NCBI RefSeq assembly: GCF_036499745.1
Contig: NZ_DASYDG010000032.1
Span: forward strand, 48,974 to 112,973
DNA from: Pinirhizobacter sp036499745
Lineage (GTDB): Bacteria > Pseudomonadota > Gammaproteobacteria > Xanthomonadales > Rhodanobacteraceae
Length of the DNA stretch: 64,000 nucleotides
Direction: 5' to 3'
Shown: in pieces, positions 46,852-54,557 of the stretch
Layout of the letters: the number at the start of each line of letters is the position of its first letter
How positions within the stretch are numbered: position 1 is the first letter of the stretch
The notes under the pieces: generated by a model
Database searches by the model: none
What the model saw: only the letters and a program-made list of their open reading frames with translations
Told to the model about the DNA's origin: nothing
Position numbers and translations under genes: made by a program

Positions 46852-46881
46852 GAAGGGCCTGTCGGGGAGGACAGGCCCTTC
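46852..46881 (-). terminator. Rho-independent terminator of the TonB receptor gene
   Basis: On the minus strand GAAGGGCCTGTC, loop CTCCCC and GACAGGCCCTTC form a perfect 12-bp stem followed by six T residues, 26 bp after the receptor stop codon. Confidence 0.95.
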
Positions 46882-46906
46882 GGCCGCACGACTTATCTGG
46901 AGGGGA

Positions 46907-49900
46907 TCAGAAGTCGTAGCTAACGCTGAAGCGCGCGTAACGCGGAGTTTCGCTCAGGTACTTCGAGTTGTATGTGTACAACGGCGTGCTGTTACCGCCG
47001 TCGGTGCTGTTCACGCTCAGGAAGGTCGGCCTCTGTTCGTTGAACACGTTGAACACATTGGCAGCGAACGCGAGCTTGCTATCACCCCATGCCGGACGGT
47101 AGGTCACACCAAGGTCCAACGGGTGGGTCCAGGGCAGGCTCCCGTGGCTACCCGGAGGTGACGGCTGACCGTTGCACCAGTGATAGGCGTTGCCGTAGTC
47201 CACCGGATCGGTGTAATCGGGACCATAAGCACCAAGGCAGATCTTCGGCTGGCCAGTGCTCATCGAGATATTGCCCGAAACCTGCCACTCAGGGCTCACC
47301 TGGTAGTACCCGAAGAACTTCAGTACATGCGTGTGATCGTTGTTCTGGCGACCATTGGCATACTCCATGATCGTACCGTTGTCCCAGTCTTCCGACGCCG
47401 AACCGCCGAGCTGCAGGAGGTCCGAACGCACCTGGCCCTCCGTGTTGCCATAGCTGCGCGAGAAGGTGTAATTGATCTTGCCGTACCAGGTGCCGTCGAA
47501 CGGATGCTCCATGAAGAAATCCAGGCCGTAATAACGGCGCTTCAGACCCTGGAAGCCCATCTCCTTGTTGCTCAGCTTCACATCCTGTGGGTTGCCGGCG
47601 GTATCAATCAGCACGAAGGTATTGGCTCGACCGGGATTGATCAGGTAGCAGCTGTTCGTGGAACCGACATCGATACCCTGGGCCGCAGCCTTGGCAGTGA
47701 CCAGGTTGACATCACAGAAGTCGTCGATCGCATTGTTGAGCTTGCGGTAGGTTGCCTTCACGCCCCAAACGTACTTGTCGGTCAACTGCTTGTTGAAGCC
47801 CAGGATGTACTCATCCTGGTTTTCCGCACCAATGTTCTTGCCCGTGACGGTACGCGGATCAGGCTGCTGGCCGAAGCTGTTGTTGGCCGAGACGGCGGGG
47901 GCCATCTGGGTCAGGCCAGTCGGCACACCTTGCGCATCGATGCCGCTGTAGGTGAAGTACGTCTGCGTAGCAATGTAACCCGCCGCAGCGCCGGTCGCCG
48001 GATTCAACGGCAGTGACAGGTAATAACGACCTGCATTGCCGAACACCTTGAAGCTGGAGTCGCCATTGACGTCCCAGCTGAAGCCCAGGCGGGGGGACCA
48101 CTGAGGCTTGGTCTCGGTAATGAACGCATCACCCGACGGGTTGTAGATGGTGAACTGGTCGTTACGGATGCCCGCCTTGACCATCCAGCGGTCGCTGACC
48201 TGCCAGGTGTCTTCCAGGTACTGGGCGCGCTGCGTGGAACGAACGCTGACGGTACTGTTGGCAACGTTGCGCGACACGTAGTAGCCGCTCTGGCCATCCG
48301 GGAAGCCTGCCAGCGGCGGTACGCCGCCGGCCGGTGAAAGCGACGGATCCGACACGGACCCGTAGTTGTAGCTGTAACCTGGTCCTGTGTTGACCGTACC
48401 GATGTTGTTCGCGCGGGAATTCTGGTTGTCGATACCCGCCACGATGGTGTGGTCGCCCCAGTGATAAGTAATGTTGACGCGGAGATTGTTCATCTCGTTG
48501 CCACGACCGGGATCAGCCAGCGACGATAACTGGTTGGTGAAGCGCGGGACACCGCCGTTCAGAGCCGGGTTCTGCTTCAGTGGATTGGTGATGTAGACCA
48601 GGTCAGGATTATATGCACCGGGAACGTCGTAATCGTGCGTCTTGTACTTGCCGTACAAGGCATCGATGGTCAGGTCATCGGTGATATAGCCGGTGTACTT
48701 GATGATACCGAGCGTGCCGCCTTGCTTGGTGGTATCCATCGGGCCCGTCGCCGCGCCACGCTGGCGGTTGACGTAGTCGAACGCGTAGTACGTACCCGAA
48801 CCCTCCCGCTTGTCCGAGGCGCCGGTGACCTCGATGATGTTGTTGTCGGTGATATTCCAGTCGACCTTGGCGTACCAGCGCGGATTGTTGTACTGCTGGG
48901 TCTGCGCCGGATTTGTTGCGCCGATCTGGGTCACTGAACGGGCCTGATCGCGCTCGTATTCGGCGGCGATGAACAGGTACAACTTGTCCTTGATCAGCGG
49001 GCCGCCGGCATAGGCGCTGACGGTCTCGACCCAGGAGTTGTCCTCTGCACGAGGAATATAAAGCGTGCCGGAGGGAGGCGGCGCCTTGGGCACCGTGTCG
49101 TACAGGCCGGGATAGCCGTTGCCATAATAGACGTTGCGTTGGTCGGCCCTGGCGAACTGGGGCTCCCACAACACCTGGGCACCGAAATGCCATTCATTGG
49201 TGCCGCGCTTGCCCACCTGGTTGATCACGCCACCGTCGGAACGGCCGTACTGGGCGCTATAGCCACCCGTATAGACCTCCTGCTGGTCGATCGCACCGTA
49301 CGGCAGCGTCAGGCCACCGGCACCGAACAGCGGATCGGTGGTGTTGAAACCGTTGATGTAATAAGCATTCTCGGTGGCCGACGCGCCTCCGAAGGAGACA
49401 AGCTGCTTGCCGGTCGGGCCGGTGAAGTTACCGGTATTGGTATTGACACCCGGTGCCAGCTTGGCGATGGCCTCGGCATTGCGGCCCAGCGGCAACTTGG
49501 CCAGCTGCTCGGAGGTAATGACCGTGCGCGAATCCACCGTGGTGACATCGATCGCCGGCAGTGCCGCGGCGGTGACCGAGACTGCACTGAGGTTCTGCGC
49601 GTTCTCGGCAGATGCCGCGGCAGCAGCGGCGAACGAAACGTCGGCTGAGCCACCGACAGTAAGCTGGATATTCTTGCGCGAGTCGATCGCCGCGCCGTCT
49701 CGGCGCAGGGTCACCGCATAGGTGCCCACCGGCAACTGGGAAGCGACATAGCGACCTTTTGCGTCGACGGCGATCTCGCGACGAATGCCGCTATTGCTTT
49801 CCAGCAGCACCGTTTCGTTGCCGCCGATGGGTGCCGAGCCGTAAATCGTGCCAACGGTGGACTGTGCGAATGCCCCCGACGTGGCTCCCATACCTGCAAG

Positions 49901-49948
49901 CAGCGCCAGCGCAAGTACTTTCCTGCGCGTGTGGATCTTTGTGTTCAT
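46907..49948 (-). CDS. TonB-dependent receptor, Oar-like, with N-terminal carboxypeptidase-regulatory-like domain
   Basis: The ATG at 49948 (GGGGAAGG eight bases upstream) opens a signal peptide ending GAFAQ in a 1013-aa protein. After it comes a beta-sandwich domain (about 30-110, ending VTLRRDGAAIDSRKNIQL), then the plug (VISEQLAKLPLGRNAEAIAKLAPGV written here as separate parts: LPLGRNAEAIAKLAPG; YYINGFNTTDPLFG) and a large 22-strand-type barrel ending in the aromatic residue F of RFSVSYDF. This build is that of Oar-type receptors, abundant in Xanthomonadales and Lysobacter. It is divergent from a GH31 glycosidase, so uptake of an oligosaccharide is the most economical idea, though Oar proteins have other roles too. 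Confidence 0.9.
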   Translation of the reverse strand: MNTKIHTRRKVLALALLAGMGATSGAFAQSTVGTIYGSAPIGGNETVLLESNSGIRREIAVDAKGRYVASQLPVGTYAVTLRRDGAAIDSRKNIQLTVGGSADVSFAAAAAASAENAQNLSAVSVTAAALPAIDVTTVDSRTVITSEQLAKLPLGRNAEAIAKLAPGVNTNTGNFTGPTGKQLVSFGGASATENAYYINGFNTTDPLFGAGGLTLPYGAIDQQEVYTGGYSAQYGRSDGGVINQVGKRGTNEWHFGAQVLWEPQFARADQRNVYYGNGYPGLYDTVPKAPPPSGTLYIPRAEDNSWVETVSAYAGGPLIKDKLYLFIAAEYERDQARSVTQIGATNPAQTQQYNNPRWYAKVDWNITDNNIIEVTGASDKREGSGTYYAFDYVNRQRGAATGPMDTTKQGGTLGIIKYTGYITDDLTIDALYGKYKTHDYDVPGAYNPDLVYITNPLKQNPALNGGVPRFTNQLSSLADPGRGNEMNNLRVNITYHWGDHTIVAGIDNQNSRANNIGTVNTGPGYSYNYGSVSDPSLSPAGGVPPLAGFPDGQSGYYVSRNVANSTVSVRSTQRAQYLEDTWQVSDRWMVKAGIRNDQFTIYNPSGDAFITETKPQWSPRLGFSWDVNGDSSFKVFGNAGRYYLSLPLNPATGAAAGYIATQTYFTYSGIDAQGVPTGLTQMAPAVSANNSFGQQPDPRTVTGKNIGAENQDEYILGFNKQLTDKYVWGVKATYRKLNNAIDDFCDVNLVTAKAAAQGIDVGSTNSCYLINPGRANTFVLIDTAGNPQDVKLSNKEMGFQGLKRRYYGLDFFMEHPFDGTWYGKINYTFSRSYGNTEGQVRSDLLQLGGSASEDWDNGTIMEYANGRQNNDHTHVLKFFGYYQVSPEWQVSGNISMSTGQPKICLGAYGPDYTDPVDYGNAYHWCNGQPSPPGSHGSLPWTHPLDLGVTYRPAWGDSKLAFAANVFNVFNEQRPTFLSVNSTDGGNSTPLYTYNSKYLSETPRYARFSVSYDF

Positions 49949-50537
49949 GCCTGTGCCTTCCCCATCTTCGTGAGCGCCCCAGAACGGCATGCCGATGCAC
50001 GTGGTCGTCCCTTCGCCACGTGCGGCTGCCAAGTAAAAGACTCGTCGATTTATTTCGATCTAAATCGTACCTGGCAGAGGTTTACACAAGTTACAAGCTG
50101 ATGTCCAGCGTGCTTCATGGCCGAGTCAGTGGCCGTCTGGGCGGCCAAACTAAAGATTTTGTCATCAACCGTACCGCAGCAATATTCTCTGTTCTTTAAC
50201 GTAACCTGCTTTACGACCTACATTTGTTCTACGCTGCGTTGCAGCATATATTTTGCGCGAGGGGCGCCTTACCGACAGCCAGGGCCGCGTCGCTCATTCT
50301 TCCCCGGCGCGACTTTGCGAAAAGCCCGGAAACGAACCTTTCATCCCAAATTCATGCCTCGATCTAAACCGCCCGTGAGATTGGGGGGTCTCTGCCGCGA
50401 TGCCCGGAAGCGCCATCTGATGGCCAAATTCTTGCCTGCTAAGAAATCGACCGCCGCCGTTTGTCATTTTTACCACCCGGCTTTCGCGACCCCACGCCTC
50501 GGCGATACTTCGGCGTCCTCGTGGGGGAACACAACGT
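49949..50537. other. 589-bp divergent regulatory region between TonB receptor and GH31
   Basis: No credible gene; open frames here lack ribosome sites and overlap promoters. The middle (about 50040-50260) is AT-rich for this genome and should hold the receptor promoter. CGATCTAAA occurs at 50056-50064 and 50360-50368, and the same 9-mer is present on the minus strand beside the LacI gene (36295-36303). Two partly similar segments starting GCCCGGAA (50324 and 50402, offset 78 bp) also share CCAAATTC-x-TGCCT. Confidence 0.55.
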
Positions 50538-52922
50538 ATGGCTGGTTCAAAAGACATCGACGGATTGGAATTCTTGCGGGCAGGCCATGAGGGTCAACCG
50601 CCCCATCACCGACGGCGGCAAGCCATGGCCTTCATGGCGATGGCCCTGGCCGTAGCAGCCTGCCATGCCGCACCGCTCACCCAACTGGACCGCAACGGCG
50701 CCCACGTGGCACTGGAGACCTACGCGCCAAATGTGGTGCGGGTCACCATCAGCACGGACGCATCCCGCGCCCTCGCCGCACCCGGATACGGCATCAATGG
50801 CAAGGCCGACGACCATGGCTGGAAGCACACGGCCACGGCCCGGGGAGATGAGTTCACCTCGGCCGCGCTCACGCTGGATATTCCTGCCCAGCCGAAACCG
50901 GGCGCGATGGACACCATGGCGCGCTACTTCGCGCCTGAGCTTCCTCCCGTCGCGTTGAAAGTCCTCGGTCCGAACGGCGACGTGCTTCTTCAGATGACCG
51001 GCTGGGAAATGTCTCCGCACGTGGTGGCTGGCGAGAAGACTTTTCGCGTGGGCGCCAGCTTCACCGCGCCTGGGGATGAGCATTACTACGGCCTGGGCCA
51101 GAACCAGGAAGGCATCCTCGACTACCGCGGCCGTACGATCGACTGCAAGCACGACTACGACGCGCCGACCGGCGAAAGCGTGTGCGTGCCGATGCTGGTC
51201 ACCAACAAGGGCTATGCCGTCCTATGGGATAACCCATCGGCCACGCGCATTTCTGCCGGCATCAACGGCCGAACCTTGTGGCAGTCGAACGTGGGTGAAC
51301 GGGTGTCTTTCTTCATCATCACCGGTGCGCGCGTGGACGACATCTACGCTGGCTACCGCACGCTTACCGGCGTCACCCCCTTGCCGCCCAAGGCCGCCTT
51401 CGGCTTTATCCAGAGCAAGGCTCGCTACGAGTCGCAGCAGCAGTTGCTCACGGCCGCCGAGGGCTATCGCCAGCGCGGCTACCCCATCGACATCATGGTG
51501 CTCGACTGGTTCTACTGGACGAAGATGGGCCAGCTCGACTTCGACCCGGTGGCCTTTCCCGATCCCGCCGCGATGAACGCCAAGCTCCATGCCATGGGCA
51601 TGCAAAGCATCATCAGCGTGTGGCCGCGGTTCGAGAAAACCTCGCGCTACTTCAATGAACTGGCTACCAGGGGCTGGCTGCTCAAACATGCCGACGGCAC
51701 GCCGGTGGACGGCCTGCCCTTTCGCAGCGACCGCGCAGGCGCCCTGATCGACAGCACCAATCCCGATGCCCGGGCGTGGTTCTGGGGCAAGATCCGCGAC
51801 AACATCGCATCGAAGGGCTTCGACTGGTTCTGGCTGGACGAAACCGAGCCCGACCTGGTGCCCGATGGTTATTTCTACTCCATCGGCTCGGGGGATCGCT
51901 TCCACAATGTGTTTCCGCTGTTGCACACGCAAGGCGTAGCCGATGGTTCGAGGCGCGACCGTCCCAACAAGAGGAATTTGATCCTGTCGCGGGCGGCGTA
52001 CATTGGTGCGCAGCGGAACGGCGCCTTGTTCTGGTCGTCCGATATCCAGCCCACCTGGGAGGCGCTCAAGCGACAGATACCTACGGGCCTGGATTTCACG
52101 GCCTCGGGCCTGGCCTTCTGGGGCAACGACATCGGCGGTTGGCAGTCACTGCCGGCCCGGCATGTACCCGAACGCAAACCGCTGCTCGATCCCTCCGATG
52201 CACGCGAGGTGGTCGGTGGTTACGATGATTATCCCGAGCTCCTGGCCCGCTGGTTCCAGTACGGCGCCTTCACCCCCACCCTTCGCGTGCACGGGCTGCG
52301 CAAGAAGGTGGAAGTGTGGGAATACGGCAAGGGCGCGGAAAGCGTGATGGTGAAATACCTGAAGCTGCGTTATGCGCTGATGCCCTACCTCTATGCCATG
52401 GGCCGGCATACCTTTGAGACGGGTGCGCCGTTCATGCGCGCGCTGTTCATGGATTTTCCCGCCGATCCGAACGTGGCGAACCTGGGTGACGAATACATGT
52501 TCGGCCCGGCCTTCCTGGTGGCGCCGGTCACCGAACAGGGCGTGGAACATCGCCCGGTGTACCTGCCCGCGGGGGGCGACTGGTACAACTGGTGGACGAA
52601 CGAGAAATTCGCAGGCGGCCAGACCATCGACGTGCCCGCGCCGATCGACACCATCCCGGTGTTTGTGCGCGCCGGCTCCATCGTGCCGCTGGGCAAGCCC
52701 ATCCCCAGCACCGCCACAAAGCAGGACCTGGCCCAGATCCGTGTCTTCCCCGGCAAGGATGCCGACTTCACCCTTTATGACGACGACGGCGTCAGCAACG
52801 CCTATGAGCACGGCGCCGGCATAAGCACCCACCTGCACTGGGATGAGAGTAAACAGAAACTCACAGCCCGCGGCGGGATGAAGGTGGATGTTGCCTCGTT
52901 GTTGCGCGTCGTCGGCAAGTAG
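50538..52922 (+). CDS. GH31 family glycoside hydrolase (alpha-xylosidase/alpha-glucosidase-like), exported
   Basis: The 794-aa protein has a beta-sandwich N-domain and a TIM barrel with the nucleophile D434 in DWFWLDETEPD. D531 in AFWGNDIGGW is the probable acid/base, and IMVLDWFYWTKMG lies in the barrel. The W-L-D-x-T-E-P-D form of the nucleophile motif resembles alpha-xylosidases such as Xyl31A more than classical alpha-glucosidases, so xyloglucan oligosaccharides are a possible substrate. The ATG at 50538 has GGGGGA about 10 bases upstream. A later ATG at 50625 (MAFMAMALAVAACHAAP) would give a cleaner signal peptide. It is divergent from a TonB receptor. Confidence 0.9.
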   Translation: MAGSKDIDGLEFLRAGHEGQPPHHRRRQAMAFMAMALAVAACHAAPLTQLDRNGAHVALETYAPNVVRVTISTDASRALAAPGYGINGKADDHGWKHTATARGDEFTSAALTLDIPAQPKPGAMDTMARYFAPELPPVALKVLGPNGDVLLQMTGWEMSPHVVAGEKTFRVGASFTAPGDEHYYGLGQNQEGILDYRGRTIDCKHDYDAPTGESVCVPMLVTNKGYAVLWDNPSATRISAGINGRTLWQSNVGERVSFFIITGARVDDIYAGYRTLTGVTPLPPKAAFGFIQSKARYESQQQLLTAAEGYRQRGYPIDIMVLDWFYWTKMGQLDFDPVAFPDPAAMNAKLHAMGMQSIISVWPRFEKTSRYFNELATRGWLLKHADGTPVDGLPFRSDRAGALIDSTNPDARAWFWGKIRDNIASKGFDWFWLDETEPDLVPDGYFYSIGSGDRFHNVFPLLHTQGVADGSRRDRPNKRNLILSRAAYIGAQRNGALFWSSDIQPTWEALKRQIPTGLDFTASGLAFWGNDIGGWQSLPARHVPERKPLLDPSDAREVVGGYDDYPELLARWFQYGAFTPTLRVHGLRKKVEVWEYGKGAESVMVKYLKLRYALMPYLYAMGRHTFETGAPFMRALFMDFPADPNVANLGDEYMFGPAFLVAPVTEQGVEHRPVYLPAGGDWYNWWTNEKFAGGQTIDVPAPIDTIPVFVRAGSIVPLGKPIPSTATKQDLAQIRVFPGKDADFTLYDDDGVSNAYEHGAGISTHLHWDESKQKLTARGGMKVDVASLLRVVGK

Positions 52923-52933
52923 GCGCTGCCGGA

Positions 52934-52954
52934 GCCGCCGGTTGAACCGGCGGC
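52934..52954 (+). terminator. GC hairpin after GH31 gene
   Basis: An 8-bp perfect stem GCCGCCGG / CCGGCGGC with loop TTGAA starts 12 bp after the GH31 stop. There is no T-run, so it is only a weak terminator candidate in the 106 bp before the next gene. Confidence 0.4.
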
Positions 52955-53028
52955 CGATCCGGCCGTCCGACGAGGCAATGAAAGGTGTAAAGTTTCCTGC
53001 GCGGCGGGGGCCTTTACGGAGAGTAGAC

Positions 53029-54081
53029 ATGTCCGATCAAGTCGACCGGCAGCGGCGGAAGGTCCTTGGGGCGACAGCCTTGGGAATGGCGGCGGCAAAC
53101 CTGGGATGGGAAACCCTCGCCCAGGCGCAACCGGCCAAGACGCCACCCGCGCCAGGCAAGCACACGGGCGCTGGTACACACACATCCTTTGCCAGGGAAA
53201 AACAGATCCAGGCTGGCGAGCTTGATGTGTCCTATGCCGAGGACGGTCCTCCGGACGGGCCGCCTGTGTTGTTGCTGCACGGCTGGCCTTACGACATCCA
53301 CAGCTATGTCGACGTCGCTCCCATCCTGGCTGCGGCGGGGTACCGGGTAATCGTTCCCTCGTTGCGCGGCTACGGCAAGACGCGTTTCCTGTCGGCCGAC
53401 ACGCTCCGCAATGGCCAGCAGGCCGCGCTGGCCGCGGACGGACTGGCCCTGCTGGACGCGCTGAAGATCAAGAAGGCCGTGATCGCCGGTTACGACTGGG
53501 GCGCCCGTACCGCCGACATCATGGCCGCGGTATGGCCGGAACGATGCAAGGCGCTGGTTTCGGTCAGCGGCTACCTGATCGGCAGCCAGGAACTTAACCG
53601 TGCCCCGCTGCCACCGAAGGCCGAGCTGCAGTGGTGGTACCAGTTCTATTTCGCCACTGAGCGCGGCGAGGCCGGCTATGCGAAGTACACGCACGATTTC
53701 GCCCGCCTGATCTGGCAGCTTGCATCACCCAAATGGGCGTTCGACGACGCCACCTTCGACCGTTCCGCGGTATCCCTGGACAACCCCGACCACGTGGCCG
53801 TGGCGATCCACAACTATCGATGGCGGCTGGGCCTGGCCAAGGGAGAGTCGAAATACGACGAACTGGAAAAGAAATTGGCCGCGCTCCCCTCCATCGGCGT
53901 GCCAACGATCACCATGGAAGGCGACGCCAACGGTGCGCCGCACCCGGAACCGGCAAGCTACGCCAAGCGGTTTACCGGAAGGTATGAACATCGCTTGATC
54001 CCGGGTGGCATCGGCCACAACCTGCCGCAGGAAGCTCCCGAGGCATTCGCCAAAGCCGTGATCGACGTGGACAGGTTCTGA
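53029..54081 (+). CDS. Alpha/beta hydrolase (epoxide hydrolase/dehalogenase-like) with Tat-type signal
   Basis: The 350-aa protein starts at ATG 53029 with GGAGAG upstream. Its N-terminus RQRRKVLGATALGMAAANLG has twin arginines and a mild hydrophobic segment, suggesting Tat export. The catalytic domain has the oxyanion motif HGWPYD (84-89), nucleophile D156 in GYDWGAR and H330 in GIGHNLPQE. Asp as nucleophile places it with soluble epoxide hydrolases and haloalkane dehalogenases, not esterases. It follows GH31 by about 106 bp but appears to be its own unit. The operator-bearing promoter of the next operon begins only 10 bp after its stop. Confidence 0.88.
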   Translation: MSDQVDRQRRKVLGATALGMAAANLGWETLAQAQPAKTPPAPGKHTGAGTHTSFAREKQIQAGELDVSYAEDGPPDGPPVLLLHGWPYDIHSYVDVAPILAAAGYRVIVPSLRGYGKTRFLSADTLRNGQQAALAADGLALLDALKIKKAVIAGYDWGARTADIMAAVWPERCKALVSVSGYLIGSQELNRAPLPPKAELQWWYQFYFATERGEAGYAKYTHDFARLIWQLASPKWAFDDATFDRSAVSLDNPDHVAVAIHNYRWRLGLAKGESKYDELEKKLAALPSIGVPTITMEGDANGAPHPEPASYAKRFTGRYEHRLIPGGIGHNLPQEAPEAFAKAVIDVDRF

Positions 54082-54091
54082 GGCGTTACCA

Positions 54092-54115
54092 TTTTTGTAC
54101 TGATTCGAACAAAAA
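54092..54115 (+). promoter_or_regulatory. Candidate TetR operator, upstream copy
   Basis: TTTTTGTACTGATTCGAACA (54092 on, continuing AAAA) has inverted TTTTGT/ACAAAA arms and shares TTTTGTAC-x-G-x-x-TCG with the two stronger copies at 54139-54162 and 58814-58838. It ends two bases before the -35 hexamer of the promoter at 54118. Confidence 0.55.
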
Positions 54116-54117
54116 CC

Positions 54118-54146
54118 TTGACGACCCTCTCCTTCGAGAATAATAT
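54118..54146 (+). promoter_or_regulatory. Strong sigma-70-type promoter of the TPP-enzyme/gabD operon
   Basis: TTGACG at 54118-54123 and TAATAT at 54141-54146 are separated by exactly 17 bases, close to the ideal. Operator-like sequences sit on both sides, the downstream one overlapping the -10 element, so repression by a TetR-family protein is expected. It would drive the genes from 54251 to 57732. Confidence 0.75.
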
Positions 54147-54162
54147 CCGACTCGGTACAAAA
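54139..54162 (-). promoter_or_regulatory. Candidate TetR operator, copy overlapping the -10
   Basis: Read on the minus strand from 54162, TTTTGTACCG-AG-TCGGATA followed by TTATT(C) matches the site in front of the tetR gene at 22 of 25 positions. It covers the -10 hexamer of the operon promoter, the usual place for a repressor. Confidence 0.7.
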
Positions 54163-54250
54163 CCTGCGACTGAACCGGCGTGCGCCGCAGACACGGAATG
54201 AGTAGTCTCCAACGGATGGGTTGAGCCATGTGCCGGATGAGGTGTCAGCC

Positions 54251-54499
54251 ATGATTTCTGCCATTTTCCTGATCGCGCCCCGTGTTGTAACGATAGAGCA
54301 GGTAGAGGAAGCGCCGGAGTTCCTTGAGCGCAAGGGCGTGGCGTTCTCCCTTCGCGGCGGGCCACGGCAGCCGAAGGCGACCGACCGCGTCTGGGACTGC
54401 ATCGCGGTGTACGCGCCGGACGAACTATCCGAAGAAGAATTCCAGCATCTCTACGAGGTCAGCCGGCCCCAGGTGCCGGAACTGAACCTGCGCTACTGA
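54251..54499 (+). CDS. Small hypothetical protein
   Basis: From the ATG at 54251 (GAGG eight bases upstream) this is an 82-aa soluble protein, MISAIFLIAPRVVTIEQVEE at the N-terminus and a C-terminal part with DRVWDCIAVYAPDELSEEEF. There is no signal peptide, metal motif or domain I recognise. It is the first gene behind the operator-controlled promoter and 58 bp upstream of the TPP enzyme, so it is probably co-expressed with it. An upstream TTG frame is less likely. Confidence 0.65.
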   Translation: MISAIFLIAPRVVTIEQVEEAPEFLERKGVAFSLRGGPRQPKATDRVWDCIAVYAPDELSEEEFQHLYEVSRPQVPELNLRY

Positions 54500-54557
54500 G
54501 CGCATTGGCCCGACCACATTCAACTGCAGTGGCCGATGCCACTTGAGGTAGCCCGTC

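Noticed and set aside
50117..50590. A 157-codon frame upstream of GH31
   Set aside because: It overlaps the divergent promoter region and the GH31 start, is very basic and has no recognisable sequence.
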